This document shows positions 15,527 to 23,562 of a DNA stretch of 64,000 bases, piece after piece. Below the pieces are notes generated by a model. That model was not told the DNA's origin, did no database searches, and saw only the letters and a program-made list of their open reading frames with translations. The stretch is from NCBI GenBank assembly GCA_934699135.1, contig CAKUVM010000006.1:1-64000 (forward strand). Reading direction: 5' to 3'. How positions within the stretch are numbered: position 1 is the first letter of the stretch; every line of letters begins with the position of its first letter. The position numbers and the translations under genes are program-made. Origin of the DNA: an uncultured Bacteroidales bacterium (GTDB lineage Bacteria > Bacteroidota > Bacteroidia > Bacteroidales > Marinilabiliaceae).

Positions 15527-15599
15527 TGATCCGTCTGGGGCTCGAACCCAGGACCCCAACATTAAAAGTGTTGTGCTCTACCAACTGAGCTAACGGATC
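15527..15599 (-). tRNA. tRNA-Lys (anticodon TTT)
   Basis: A 73-base cloverleaf on the minus strand. Acceptor GATCCGT pairs with ACGGATC plus discriminator A. The D-arm is GCTC...GAGC, the anticodon stem CAACA/TGTTG (A-T next to the loop) holds CTTTTAA, and the T-arm is CTGGG-TTCGAGC-CCCAG. CCA is not encoded. Confidence 0.95.
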
Positions 15600-15693
15600 T
15601 CCCTAAGTCTATGTCGGAAAGGCCTCTTCGGCGAATCCGAGTGCAAAAGTATGCCTTTTTGCCCTTTCCTCCAAATGGGAACGGCATTTTTTT

Positions 15694-16599
15694 CTACAAA
15701 TCGTATGGCGTCCGCTGATAGACGTAGTAGTTCAGCCAATTGGTGTAGAGCAAATGGCAGTGGGCGCGCCAGCTCTTGACGGGCGTGCGGGTGGGGTCAT
15801 CATCGGGGAAGTAGTTGTAAGGCAGCCTGATGGGCAGACCTTTCTCTTTATCTCTCAAATACTCCTCTTTCAGCGTGTCCCGGTCATATTCTGAGTGCCC
15901 CATGACAAAGATCTGCCGCCCGTTTTCCGTCATGGCCACATAGGGGCCGGCAATGTCGGAATAGGCCAAGAGACTGAGAGCAGGGCATGCCTCAATGTCT
16001 TGCCTCAGCGTGCCCGTGTGGCGCGAGTGGGGGGCGCAGAACACGTCATCGAAGCCGCGCATGAGCGGCACGCGATGATCCAGCACCTTGTGGCGAAACA
16101 CGCCGAACATCTTCTCGGGCAACGCGTGCTTGGCAATGCCATGGTGATGATATAGCCCCGCCTGCGCCCCCCAACATATGTGGAGCGTGCTGGTGACGTT
16201 GGTCAGGCTCCAATCCATTATCTGCACCAACTCGTCCCAATAGTCAACCTCCTCAAACGGCATCTGCTCAACGGGCGCGCCCGTTATTATGAGTCCGTCA
16301 TATTTTTTGTCGCGGACTTGGTCAAACGTGACATAGAACGAACTAAGGTGGTCGGCCGACGTGTTTTTTGCCGTGTGTGTCTTGACCATCATAAGATCCA
16401 CGACGACCTGCAAAGGAGAGTTGGACAGCGCGCGCAAGAGCTGCGTCTCCGTGGTCACCTTGTTTGGCATGAGGTTGAGGATGAGGATGCGCAGCGTGCG
16501 GATGTCTTGCGTCATGGCCCTCTTCTCGCCCATGACGAAGACCCTTTCGGACTCTAATACTTGCTTCGCTGGCAGCGTGTCGGGAATGCGTATTGGCAT
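15694..16599 (-). CDS. metA: Homoserine O-acyltransferase (MetA), predicted acetyl-CoA-specific
   Basis: 301 aa, full length. It acylates homoserine in methionine synthesis. Catalytic Cys142 lies in HICWGAQAG, and His235 and Glu237 in MGHSEYD, at the same numbering as the characterised enzymes. Residue 111, which decides the acyl donor in this family, is Glu (TGAPVEQM); Glu111 enzymes use acetyl-CoA, while Gly111 enzymes such as E. coli MetA use succinyl-CoA. The gene therefore likely encodes a homoserine O-acetyltransferase despite the usual name. It is monocistronic. A TACTTTTG -7-like box lies on the minus strand at 16682-16675, about 75 bases before the start. Confidence 0.94.
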   Translation of the reverse strand: MPIRIPDTLPAKQVLESERVFVMGEKRAMTQDIRTLRILILNLMPNKVTTETQLLRALSNSPLQVVVDLMMVKTHTAKNTSADHLSSFYVTFDQVRDKKYDGLIITGAPVEQMPFEEVDYWDELVQIMDWSLTNVTSTLHICWGAQAGLYHHHGIAKHALPEKMFGVFRHKVLDHRVPLMRGFDDVFCAPHSRHTGTLRQDIEACPALSLLAYSDIAGPYVAMTENGRQIFVMGHSEYDRDTLKEEYLRDKEKGLPIRLPYNYFPDDDPTRTPVKSWRAHCHLLYTNWLNYYVYQRTPYDL

Positions 16600-16674
16600 T
16601 TTTTCGTTCGGTTAAGTTGCAACGGCGCGGCCGCGGTGGGCCTGGGGTCTCGCCGCGGCACTGTTTCGTGCGCG

Positions 16675-16682
16675 CAAAAGTA
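16675..16682 (-). promoter_or_regulatory. Candidate -7 element of metA
   Basis: TACTTTTG on the minus strand matches TAnnTTTG. No good -33 element is present at the expected distance. The leader of about 70 bases between it and metA holds GC-rich complementarity but no riboswitch I recognise. Confidence 0.4.
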
Positions 16683-16726
16683 GCTAAATTGCGCCTCATT
16701 TGGGCATAAAGAACTAAATTGTGGGC

Positions 16727-17695
16727 ATGAAACTGACAAGGGGGAGCAAGGTGCTGGTGACGGCCCTTGACTGGGGTCTTGGCCACGCCTCGCGGCTGTC
16801 GGCAGCCGTGAGCGTGCTGCGCCGTCGCGGCTGCGCCGTCACGTTGGCGGGCTGCGGCCGATCTCTGGAGCTGCTGCGGGCCGACCATCCCGACCTGCCG
16901 GCACGCCACTTGCCGTCTTTCTCCCCGCGGCTGAGCGGCGGCCGCCACCAATGGCCCATAATATTGGCCCAGGCGCCTTGGTTTCTTTTTTGCGTCGTCA
17001 GGGAGCACGCGCTGCTCCGCAAACTGGTCACGGCCGAGCGGCCGGACGTGATATTGTCAGACAACTGCTATGGGGCGTGGCACCCGTCAGCGCGAAGTTT
17101 CATCATCACGCACCAGCTTCACCCCCACGTGGCGCAAGGTTGCCCAAGGTGGGTGGAGAGGGCTGTGAGCCATATTTTGTGCCTTATGGTGAGTCGGTTT
17201 GACGGCTGCCTGGTGCCAGACGTCCGCATAGGCGGGCTTAGCGGCGACCTCTCGGCCCCAGTGCCGAAAGGCGTGCGGGCTCACGCCATAGGCTGCCTGT
17301 CTCGCATGGCGATGGCAGGGGAGCTGCCAAGCGAGGCGGAAGTGGAATGGCTCGGCGTGGTGTCGGGGCCTGAGCCACAAAGAGGGATGATGGAGCGTGG
17401 CCTAATTGACAGATTCGCGGCCCTTGGTGGCCGGCGCGTGGTGGTGTGCGGGCGGGGTCTGGCGCAGGGGGTTAATGTCACGGTGGCGGGTGGCGTTGAG
17501 ATCATCTCTTACGCCAACGCGGCCAAACTCAAGGCCCTGATGCTGGCGGCCAGGCACATTGTCTGCCGGTCGGGCTACAGTACCATAATGGATCTTTACG
17601 CCGTGGGGCGGCGGGCTGAACTCATTCCCACGCCTGGGCAGGCCGAGCAGGAGTATTTGGCGAAACGGCTGCAGGATTCGCGCAACTGGCCGTGA
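16727..17695 (+). CDS. MurG-like glycosyltransferase (GT-B fold)
   Basis: 322 aa from the ATG at 16727 (a GTG two codons earlier is possible). The N-terminus has the GT-B pattern VLVTALDWGLGHASRLSAAVSVLRRRG, resembling MurG/UDP-glycosyltransferases. A C-terminal nucleotide-sugar-binding region includes VVVCGRGL, VEIISYANAAKLKALMLAARHIVCRSGYSTIMDLYAVGRRAELIPTPGQAEQEYLA. This matches a family of uncharacterised Bacteroidota glycosyltransferases. It is not MurG itself: it is short and not in a division/cell-wall cluster. Donor and acceptor are unknown. Divergent from metA. Confidence 0.75.
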   Translation: MKLTRGSKVLVTALDWGLGHASRLSAAVSVLRRRGCAVTLAGCGRSLELLRADHPDLPARHLPSFSPRLSGGRHQWPIILAQAPWFLFCVVREHALLRKLVTAERPDVILSDNCYGAWHPSARSFIITHQLHPHVAQGCPRWVERAVSHILCLMVSRFDGCLVPDVRIGGLSGDLSAPVPKGVRAHAIGCLSRMAMAGELPSEAEVEWLGVVSGPEPQRGMMERGLIDRFAALGGRRVVVCGRGLAQGVNVTVAGGVEIISYANAAKLKALMLAARHIVCRSGYSTIMDLYAVGRRAELIPTPGQAEQEYLAKRLQDSRNWP

Positions 17696-17705
17696 AAAAA
17701 ATGCG

Positions 17706-17713
17706 TATATTTG
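17706..17713 (+). promoter_or_regulatory. -7 element ahead of the 132-aa membrane protein gene
   Basis: TATATTTG matches TAnnTTTG and lies 15 bases before the ATG at 17729. This favours that start over an upstream in-frame TTG at 17711, which falls inside the element. No clear TTTG at -33. Confidence 0.5.
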
Positions 17714-17728
17714 CGAAAACCTATCTCG

Positions 17729-18127
17729 ATGGGAGAATTATCTTTCCTTCTGCTCCTTCTGGCGTCAGTTGTCGCCATTCCCCTTTTGGTTCACACCTCG
17801 AAACTTCGCCGCGAGGCACGGCAGAGGAACACCATAACGAAAATGTGCAACCACCTCTTTCCCGGCGACAAGATGGGTTTTGCGAAAGACGAGGTGGTTG
17901 GCGACATGGGGAAACTGACGTCTGGCAGGTTCTCTGAAGAAGAACTGCTAGACTATTACTTGAAAATAAAAGGGTTGCAGATGATTGACCTCAACTCGCT
18001 CAACGACTCTGACATCCGCAGGTTCCTTATGGAGCCGACCAAAATCCGCCTCCACTATCAAGAGCTTGTCTCTTTCTACGAGAAATATCTCAACCAACCG
18101 CAAGCAAAAGGCCAAAGCGCGGTGTGA
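17729..18127 (+). CDS. Small membrane-anchored protein, unknown function
   Basis: 132 aa from the ATG at 17729. A single N-terminal transmembrane helix (about residues 4-21, ELSFLLLLLASVVAIPLLV) is followed by a basic stretch and a soluble helical domain of about 100 residues with FSEEELLDYYLKIKGLQMIDLNSLNDSDIRRFLM. No catalytic motif is seen. It lies 33 bases after the glycosyltransferase gene but has its own -7 element. I do not recognise a named family; similar short anchored proteins are common in Bacteroidales. Confidence 0.65.
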   Translation: MGELSFLLLLLASVVAIPLLVHTSKLRREARQRNTITKMCNHLFPGDKMGFAKDEVVGDMGKLTSGRFSEEELLDYYLKIKGLQMIDLNSLNDSDIRRFLMEPTKIRLHYQELVSFYEKYLNQPQAKGQSAV

Positions 18128-18132
18128 ACGCG

Positions 18133-19143
18133 TCAGGCCTCCGTCTTGGCGGCAAAAGTGTCTGAATCGGCCGGCGACCCCAACTCCCGGAGCATCTCGG
18201 CCTCCGAATCTTCCTGCTCGCCGATGCCCTCCCTTTCTGCGCAAACCATATCGGAGCCTTGCGCGCCTTTTACGATTAAGCTCACTGCCTCGTTTGGCAC
18301 AAGATCGGCCTCTGAACCCTCTTCTGCGCGCTCAACTCCCGAGGCCTCCGTTGGGTTGTCCGCATTGCGCTCCCCGCTCCGGCGCGCACACTCCAATATG
18401 TCAATTTGGCCGCCACTTATGCCGTTGAGGACGGCGCAAGCGGCTCTCTGCTCAGCCTGTTTCTTTGAGCGGCCCTTTGCTTGGCCGATGACCACATCGG
18501 CCACCTTGATTTGGGAGACGAAGTTTTCTTCAGCGTCCTGAAAAACTTTGCCAGACTGCCTGTGGGTCTCAAAGAAGACCTCCACGCCCACCTGCTCACC
18601 CATGTTGACCAGGCGGCTTTTGTGATTGTCTTGCCACATCTCGCCTTGCGCCTCGGCCGTGCGCCTGTCATTTGTTATGTGTCGTTGCACAAACTTGCGC
18701 ACTCTGCGAATGCCGCCATCGAGATATATGGCGGCGATGAAAGCCTCAAGGGCATCGCCGGGGATGTGGCTCACAGCCAAGTCTTTTCGCGAACTGAGAG
18801 TGATATGCTCGTCCAATCCAATCTCAAAGGCTATGGCGTTGAGCCTGGCGCGGCACACCATGTTGGACCTCAACTTGGAGAGGTAACCCTCGTCATGGTC
18901 TGGGAAACGGTGATAGAGAATGTCTGAGACCACGGCCTCAAGCACCGCGTCTCCTAAATATTCAAGCCTCTCGTTGTCTCCGCTGGTGCCAGCCCCGCGC
19001 CTCTTGGAGCCAATTGACTTATGGACGAAAGCTGTGCGGAAGAGGCTCACCGACGTTGGCAAGTAGCCAGCCGTATGGCACAAAAAAAAATAAAACTTTC
19101 TTCCCTTGCGGGAAAAAAGTTTTATTAGCTCATGAATGCTCAC
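18133..19143 (-). CDS. rnc: Ribonuclease III with acidic C-terminal extension
   Basis: 336 aa from a GTG at 19143; a TTG at 19155 overlapping the fabF stop is the alternative. It is a double-strand-specific endoribonuclease for rRNA and mRNA processing. The N-terminal helix ELIKLFSRKGRKFYFFLCHTAGYLP matches Bacteroidota RNase III. The signature is NERLEYLGDAVLEAVVSDIL, and the second catalytic site is GDALEAFIAAIYLDGG. The dsRNA-binding domain ends near AEQRAACAVLNGI (about residue 245). The remaining roughly 85 residues are acidic, low-complexity and absent from typical RNase III (about 230-250 aa). A terminator-like hairpin sits inside the first codons. Third gene of the acpP-fabF-rnc operon. 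Confidence 0.93.
   Translation of the reverse strand: MSIHELIKLFSRKGRKFYFFLCHTAGYLPTSVSLFRTAFVHKSIGSKRRGAGTSGDNERLEYLGDAVLEAVVSDILYHRFPDHDEGYLSKLRSNMVCRARLNAIAFEIGLDEHITLSSRKDLAVSHIPGDALEAFIAAIYLDGGIRRVRKFVQRHITNDRRTAEAQGEMWQDNHKSRLVNMGEQVGVEVFFETHRQSGKVFQDAEENFVSQIKVADVVIGQAKGRSKKQAEQRAACAVLNGISGGQIDILECARRSGERNADNPTEASGVERAEEGSEADLVPNEAVSLIVKGAQGSDMVCAEREGIGEQEDSEAEMLRELGSPADSDTFAAKTEA
19091..19124 (-). terminator. Terminator-like hairpin inside the 5' end of rnc
   Basis: A 15-bp stem with one mismatch (TAAAACTTTCTTCCC 19091-19105, GGGAAAAAAGTTTTA 19110-19124) has loop TTGC. On the minus strand it is followed by a T-run ending TTTTTTTTTG. It has all features of an intrinsic terminator for fabF, yet lies 20-50 bases inside the rnc reading frame. 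Confidence 0.65.
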
Positions 19144-19151
19144 AATCAATC

Positions 19152-20396
19152 TCAAATTTCCCTAAAGACAAGAGTGCCGTTGTGGCCTCCGAAGCCGAAC
19201 GTGTTTGACATGGCAGCTCGTACCTTTCGATGCTGGGCGGCATTGAAAGTGAGGTTGAGCTTGGGGTCAATGTCGGGATCGTCTGTGAAATGGTTGATGG
19301 TGGGCGGCACGACACCTTGCTCAATGGACTTGACGCACGCAATGGCCTCAAGCGCGCCCGTGGCGCCGAGCAAGTGTCCTGTCATCGACTTTGTGGAACT
19401 GATGTTAATCCGGTAAGCGTCATCGCCGAAGACCTTGCCGACAGCGATGAGTTCGCACTTGTCTCCAGGGAGCGTGGATGTGCCGTGGACGTTGACGTAA
19501 TCAACGTCAGCGGGCGTCATGTCCGCGTCTTTCAGAGCCTCCGCCATCACCCTGGCCGCCCCGTCACCCTGCGGGTGGGGCGCAGTGATGTGGTAGGCGT
19601 CGGCAGAGTGCGCGCCGCCGGCTAACTCACAATAGATGTGGGCGCCGCGCTTCACGGCATGCTCATATTCCTCTAGCACCAGGCTGGCGCCACCCTCGCC
19701 CATGACGAAGCCGTCGCGATCCTTGTCAAATGGGCGGGAGGCCGTCTGCGGGTCGTCATTGCGCGTGGAGAGTGCTTTCATTGACGTGAAGCCACCCACG
19801 CCCGCGATGGTGATGGGGGCCTCTGAGCCTCCGCTCACGACAACCGTGGCGCGGCCGAGACGGATAAGGTCGAACGCCACGCAGATGGCGCTGGAAGAGG
19901 AGGCGCAGGCCGACACTGTGCCGAAGTTCGGGCCTCCAAATCCGTTGCGGATGGAGATATAGCCTGGGGCTATATCGGCGATTATTTTAGGGATGAAGAA
20001 AGGGCTGAATCTTGGTGTCCCATCTCCGAGGACGAACTCTCGCGACTCATCGAAATAGGTCTTGATGCCACCAATGCCGGTGCCCCAAATGACGCCGAAA
20101 CGCGTCTTGTCCTCATTCTCCAAGTCGAAAGCCGCGTCGGCTATGGCCTCCTCAGCCGCCACGATGGCGTACTGGGTGAAGAGATCCATCTTCCTGGCAT
20201 CCTTACCGAAAATCTTTGTTCCGTCGAAATTCTTGACTTCGCAGGCAAACCTGGTCTTGAATTTAGTGGCGTCGAAGTGTGTTATGGGTGCCGCACCACT
20301 CACGCCGCTCACGAGGCCTTGCCAGGTATCGGCGAGGTTGTTCCCCAGGGGCGAGATCGCCCCCAGGCCCGTAACTACTACTCTTTTCAGCTCCAT
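19152..20396 (-). CDS. fabF: 3-oxoacyl-ACP synthase II
   Basis: 414 aa condensing enzyme of fatty-acid elongation. The thiolase-fold catalytic triad is visible: Cys in TVSACASSSSAICVA, His in VNVHGTSTLPGDKCE and His in TKSMTGHLLGATGALE. The C-terminal GFGGHN loop is typical of FabF. It lies 22 bases downstream of acpP and overlaps the possible TTG start of rnc, the standard Bacteroidales order acpP-fabF-rnc. Confidence 0.97.
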   Translation of the reverse strand: MELKRVVVTGLGAISPLGNNLADTWQGLVSGVSGAAPITHFDATKFKTRFACEVKNFDGTKIFGKDARKMDLFTQYAIVAAEEAIADAAFDLENEDKTRFGVIWGTGIGGIKTYFDESREFVLGDGTPRFSPFFIPKIIADIAPGYISIRNGFGGPNFGTVSACASSSSAICVAFDLIRLGRATVVVSGGSEAPITIAGVGGFTSMKALSTRNDDPQTASRPFDKDRDGFVMGEGGASLVLEEYEHAVKRGAHIYCELAGGAHSADAYHITAPHPQGDGAARVMAEALKDADMTPADVDYVNVHGTSTLPGDKCELIAVGKVFGDDAYRINISSTKSMTGHLLGATGALEAIACVKSIEQGVVPPTINHFTDDPDIDPKLNLTFNAAQHRKVRAAMSNTFGFGGHNGTLVFREI

Positions 20397-20418
20397 AAAT
20401 TCGCAGTGAGGTCAAGGT

Positions 20419-20658
20419 TTAGGCCTGCATATGGCTCTCGATGTATGCAATGGCGTCGCCAACGGTGTGGATAGCCTCAGAATCGGTATCGGGGATCTCA
20501 ATGCCGAACTCTTTCTCGAACTCCATAATGAGCTCAACGGTGTCGAGGGAGTCTGCGCCGAGGTCGTTGGTGAAGCTTGCGTCCTCCCTAACCTCGTTCT
20601 CGTCAACACCCAGTTTGTCTACGATAATTGCCTTTACCTTAGATGCAATCTCTGACAT
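20419..20658 (-). CDS. acpP: Acyl carrier protein
   Basis: 79 aa, acidic, four-helix carrier. The phosphopantetheine attachment Ser is in GADSLDTVELIMEFE. First gene of the acpP-fabF-rnc operon. A matching promoter lies about 190 bases upstream on the minus strand. Confidence 0.97.
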   Translation of the reverse strand: MSEIASKVKAIIVDKLGVDENEVREDASFTNDLGADSLDTVELIMEFEKEFGIEIPDTDSEAIHTVGDAIAYIESHMQA

Positions 20659-21046
20659 AATTTTCTTCTGTTTTGGTTAATAATGTTAGTTCCTAGTTAC
20701 CAAGTCCGGCCTGTCGTCTCCCTCACGGGAATCAACTCTTTTGAGGTGGCGAGCCACCAGCCAGAGAGCCGAGAGGACGGCGCCGTTAGACACACCAAGC
20801 GACACGCTTTGAGCGAATAACACTGCAAAGAAAGCAAATAGGCGATGAATTTTCAAACATAGTGGCAAAAAAAAAGGGTCAAACCGCCCAAAAGTGAGTA
20901 ATTTTACTTTTGCAATAAGTTGTGCCTGTGGGTTTTGCGCTATAAATGAGCCACGTAGCATTTTAGCCTTGCCGACACGCCTCCGCGCCAGCCCTGCGGG
21001 CGATTTTATACTCAAAAGACTACAAAACAATTAAATCTGACATACG
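20659..21046. other. 388-base intergenic region between acpP and the nucleoside permease
   Basis: It holds the acpP promoter and its long leader on the minus strand, and must contain the permease promoter on the plus strand, though no clear TAnnTTTG is seen for it. A 114-codon minus-strand frame here has no convincing protein character. I see no RNA gene or repeat. Confidence 0.5.
20854..20883 (-). promoter_or_regulatory. Promoter of acpP-fabF-rnc
   Basis: On the minus strand TTTG (20883-20880) and TATGTTTG (20861-20854) are 18 bases apart, an excellent Bacteroidota promoter. It implies a leader of about 190 bases before acpP. Confidence 0.7.
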
Positions 21047-22309
21047 ATGTCTTTACGGTTACGGCTGACAACGCTTTTTTCCCTGGAGTTCGCCACTTGG
21101 GGCGCCTACCTGACGTCAATGGGCAACTATTTGGCCTCGGAGGGCCTGGGCGACACCATAGGCTACTTCTACTCTGTCCAGGGCTGGGTGTCTATCTTCA
21201 TGCCGACGCTCTTCGGCATCATAGCCGACCGCAAGATTGAGGCGCAGAGGCTTCTGGGCATCTCGCACCTGGTGTCTGGCGCGCTGATGATGTTGGTGTG
21301 TTATGTTGGGCTGACCACGCCAAATGTCCGCTTTGCGGACATTTTCCCGCTCTACACCCTGGCGGTGGCCTTTTATATGCCCACCTTGGGGCTGGCCAAC
21401 TCAGCCTCTTACACGGCCATGCAGGGTTCGGGGCTAGACAAGGTGAATGACTTCCCGCGCATAAGGATTTTTGGCACCGTGGGCTTCTTGGTCTCCATGT
21501 GGATGGTGGACCTTATGGGCTTCCAGCAAACCCCGTGGCAGTTCTTGGTGAGCGGGGCGTGGGGCATCGCCTTGGGCCTCTATGCGTTCACGCTGCCGCA
21601 CTGCCCCGTGAACACGGCCGAGCAGAAGAGCCAGACATGGCAGGAGCGCATGGGGCTAGACGCGTTCAGGCTCATGAAGACGCCGCGCATGTTCCTCTTC
21701 TTCTTCTTCTCCATGCTTCTGGGCGTCTCCCTCCAGATAACGAACGGCTACGCCAGCCCATTCATATCCGCCTTCGGCGGGTTGGAGGAGTATAGGGGCG
21801 CGTTTTTTGTGGATCACGCCAACATCCTGATTTCGTTATCGCAGATGTCTGAGACGTTCTGCATCCTGCTCATTCCGTTCTTCTTGAAGAGATATGGCAT
21901 CAAGGTTGTCATGCTCATATCGATGTCGGCATGGTTCTTCCGTTTCGGTTTCTTTGGCATAGGCTCCCCGACGTGGCCCGGCGTGGCCGCCCTCACGCTC
22001 TCCATGGTTGTCTACGGCGTGGCTTTTGACTTTTTCAACATATCGGGCTCGTTGTTCGTGGACAGTGAGGTGGAGCCATCGCGACGCTCTAGCGCGCAGG
22101 GTCTCTTTATGCTCATGACCAACGGTCTGGGCGCGGCCATCGGCACCTTGGCGGCCCAGTTGGTGGTGAACCACATGGTGTATTCGCAAAGCGGAGCCGC
22201 GGAGCAGATGGAGGGGTGGCGCACCTCGTGGTACATCTTCGCAGCCTACTCGGCCGTTGTATGCGTGGCGTTCGCCATCCTCTTCAGGGGCAAGAAGAAA
22301 GAGGCGTGA
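21047..22309 (+). CDS. Nucleoside:H+ symporter family MFS permease (NupG-like)
   Basis: 420 aa, 12 predicted transmembrane segments. The N-terminus LTTLFSLEFATWGAYLTSMGNYLAS and the motif PTLFGIIADRKIEAQRLLGISH match the NupG/XapB nucleoside symporter family of the major facilitator superfamily. SASYTAMQ and FPRIRIFGTVGFLVSMWMVDLMGF are further family features. It probably imports purine or pyrimidine nucleosides by proton symport across the inner membrane. It stands alone, with a bidirectional terminator shared with the convergent lipoprotein gene. Confidence 0.85.
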   Translation: MSLRLRLTTLFSLEFATWGAYLTSMGNYLASEGLGDTIGYFYSVQGWVSIFMPTLFGIIADRKIEAQRLLGISHLVSGALMMLVCYVGLTTPNVRFADIFPLYTLAVAFYMPTLGLANSASYTAMQGSGLDKVNDFPRIRIFGTVGFLVSMWMVDLMGFQQTPWQFLVSGAWGIALGLYAFTLPHCPVNTAEQKSQTWQERMGLDAFRLMKTPRMFLFFFFSMLLGVSLQITNGYASPFISAFGGLEEYRGAFFVDHANILISLSQMSETFCILLIPFFLKRYGIKVVMLISMSAWFFRFGFFGIGSPTWPGVAALTLSMVVYGVAFDFFNISGSLFVDSEVEPSRRSSAQGLFMLMTNGLGAAIGTLAAQLVVNHMVYSQSGAAEQMEGWRTSWYIFAAYSAVVCVAFAILFRGKKKEA

Positions 22310-22326
22310 CGCCCCCGCGCTTCACG

Positions 22327-22372
22327 AAAAAGCCGGCCACCGCTCAGTCAATTGCGCGGGGGCCGGCCTTTT
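22327..22372. terminator. Bidirectional terminator between convergent genes
   Basis: AAAAAGCCGGCC (22327-22338) and GGCCGGCCTTTT (22361-22372) form a GC-rich stem flanked by A-run and T-run. It serves both the permease (plus) and the lipoprotein (minus). Confidence 0.8.
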
Positions 22373-22388
22373 GTTTTGTCACGTTGTC

Positions 22389-23480
22389 CTACTCGGCCTT
22401 ATCGGCCGCGCGGCACTCGTCTCGCGTGGCGTGGGAAGATTTGGAATATGAGAATTCCAAGCCTGAACGGGAGGTGAGGTTTTTCTTCAGGTTGGCCATG
22501 TTCTCCTCCGTTGACCACATATAGCCGGTTGTGGAGACGTCTAGCACGGTCACTTTAAAGAAGAAGCAAGCGTTGCCCTCATCGCCGTCGGCATCGTCAA
22601 AGGCCTCGCAGGCCTCCTCGTCGGCAATGTCAGAGAGTTGGCAATCAACGGTGAGGCCCATGACCTCATAGTCGGCCGTCAGAAGTTTTGCGGCGGCCTC
22701 TGTCATCCACTCATAGTTCTCCACGACCACGTCGCCGTCTCGTTTCACGGTCACCACATAGCAATGCTCTTGCGACTTATATTTCTCCTGCTCGCGGTCG
22801 TCGGCGTCATCGCAGGCGTCCTCGTCCTTGTTGTCGGAGAGCGAAACATCCACCTTGTAGCCGGCTTTCTCAGCTGCCAGCTCCAGAGCCTTAACCTCTG
22901 CGGCCGTTCCCCACTCATAGGAGCTGAGGACAGCCTCGCCGTCTTTCTTCACCGTGACGTAATAGCAATATTTGTCGGCCTCGCCCTTGCTCTCGCACTC
23001 GTCTTCATCGGCATTGCTCTTGCTCACCGAGGCCTTGGCTTTCATGGCGGAGCAGATGGCATCCCAAGCCTTGACCCTGGCGGCGTATGCTGTGGCGTTC
23101 TCAATGTAGTAGTAGTTCCGGACCACTGTCGCCCCCGTGGCCGAGAAGCAGTAGCAGCCCTCGCCTTGGTAACCCTTGCCGGCCACTTCATTGTAGTTGG
23201 CCTCTTCGCACTCATCTTCCGTCTTATCCACTTTTTCCAGGCTAACGCTCGCGCCCGGAACAGAGATTAATGAAGAGCGAAGGTCACGATATTTAATCGC
23301 CTCGCCTTTGTCGAAATAGAAATAGTTGACGACGGACGAAGAGCCGATGGTGGTAGTCACTTTGTAGCAACCTTCGGCGGAGTCGTCTCCCGATGGGGAG
23401 TCGTTTTCCTCATGACACGAAGTGGCCATCATAGAGATGGCTATGGCAAGCGCGAGGCTTTTGAAACTTATACCGTTCAT
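22389..23480 (-). CDS. Lipoprotein made of five cysteine-paired repeats
   Basis: 363 aa. The signal peptide ends in a lipobox (SMMATSC, lipid Cys22), and DxD-like acidic residues follow, suggesting an outer-membrane or surface lipoprotein. The mature chain consists of five degenerate repeats of about 63 residues. Each opens with C-Y/F and a beta-rich stretch with an aromatic pair (YFYF, YYYI, YEW, YEW, YMW), and closes with a second Cys in a DE(D/E)x0-1C motif. Cys pairs are 38/91, 109/162, 172/223, 240/291 and 305/356, with spacings 53, 53, 51, 51 and 51. Extra Cys occur at 111, 143 and 280. Each repeat probably folds as a small alpha/beta unit with one disulfide. I do not recognise a named family; no enzymatic motif is visible. 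Monocistronic. Confidence 0.8.
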   Translation of the reverse strand: MNGISFKSLALAIAISMMATSCHEENDSPSGDDSAEGCYKVTTTIGSSSVVNYFYFDKGEAIKYRDLRSSLISVPGASVSLEKVDKTEDECEEANYNEVAGKGYQGEGCYCFSATGATVVRNYYYIENATAYAARVKAWDAICSAMKAKASVSKSNADEDECESKGEADKYCYYVTVKKDGEAVLSSYEWGTAAEVKALELAAEKAGYKVDVSLSDNKDEDACDDADDREQEKYKSQEHCYVVTVKRDGDVVVENYEWMTEAAAKLLTADYEVMGLTVDCQLSDIADEEACEAFDDADGDEGNACFFFKVTVLDVSTTGYMWSTEENMANLKKNLTSRSGLEFSYSKSSHATRDECRAADKAE

Positions 23481-23562
23481 ATGGTTAGGATGTCGAGATT
23501 TTTTCTTTTGACCGTGACGATGTTACGACAATTTGACGATATTGTTACACATAATTTTACAT

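Noticed and set aside
16600..16720. Possible SAM-II riboswitch upstream of metA
   Set aside because: The leader has GC-rich complementarity but I could not match the conserved SAM-II pseudoknot residues; there is not enough to call it.
20686..21030. 114-codon minus-strand frame upstream of acpP
   Set aside because: It covers the acpP promoter and leader, has no start context and its translation resembles no protein.
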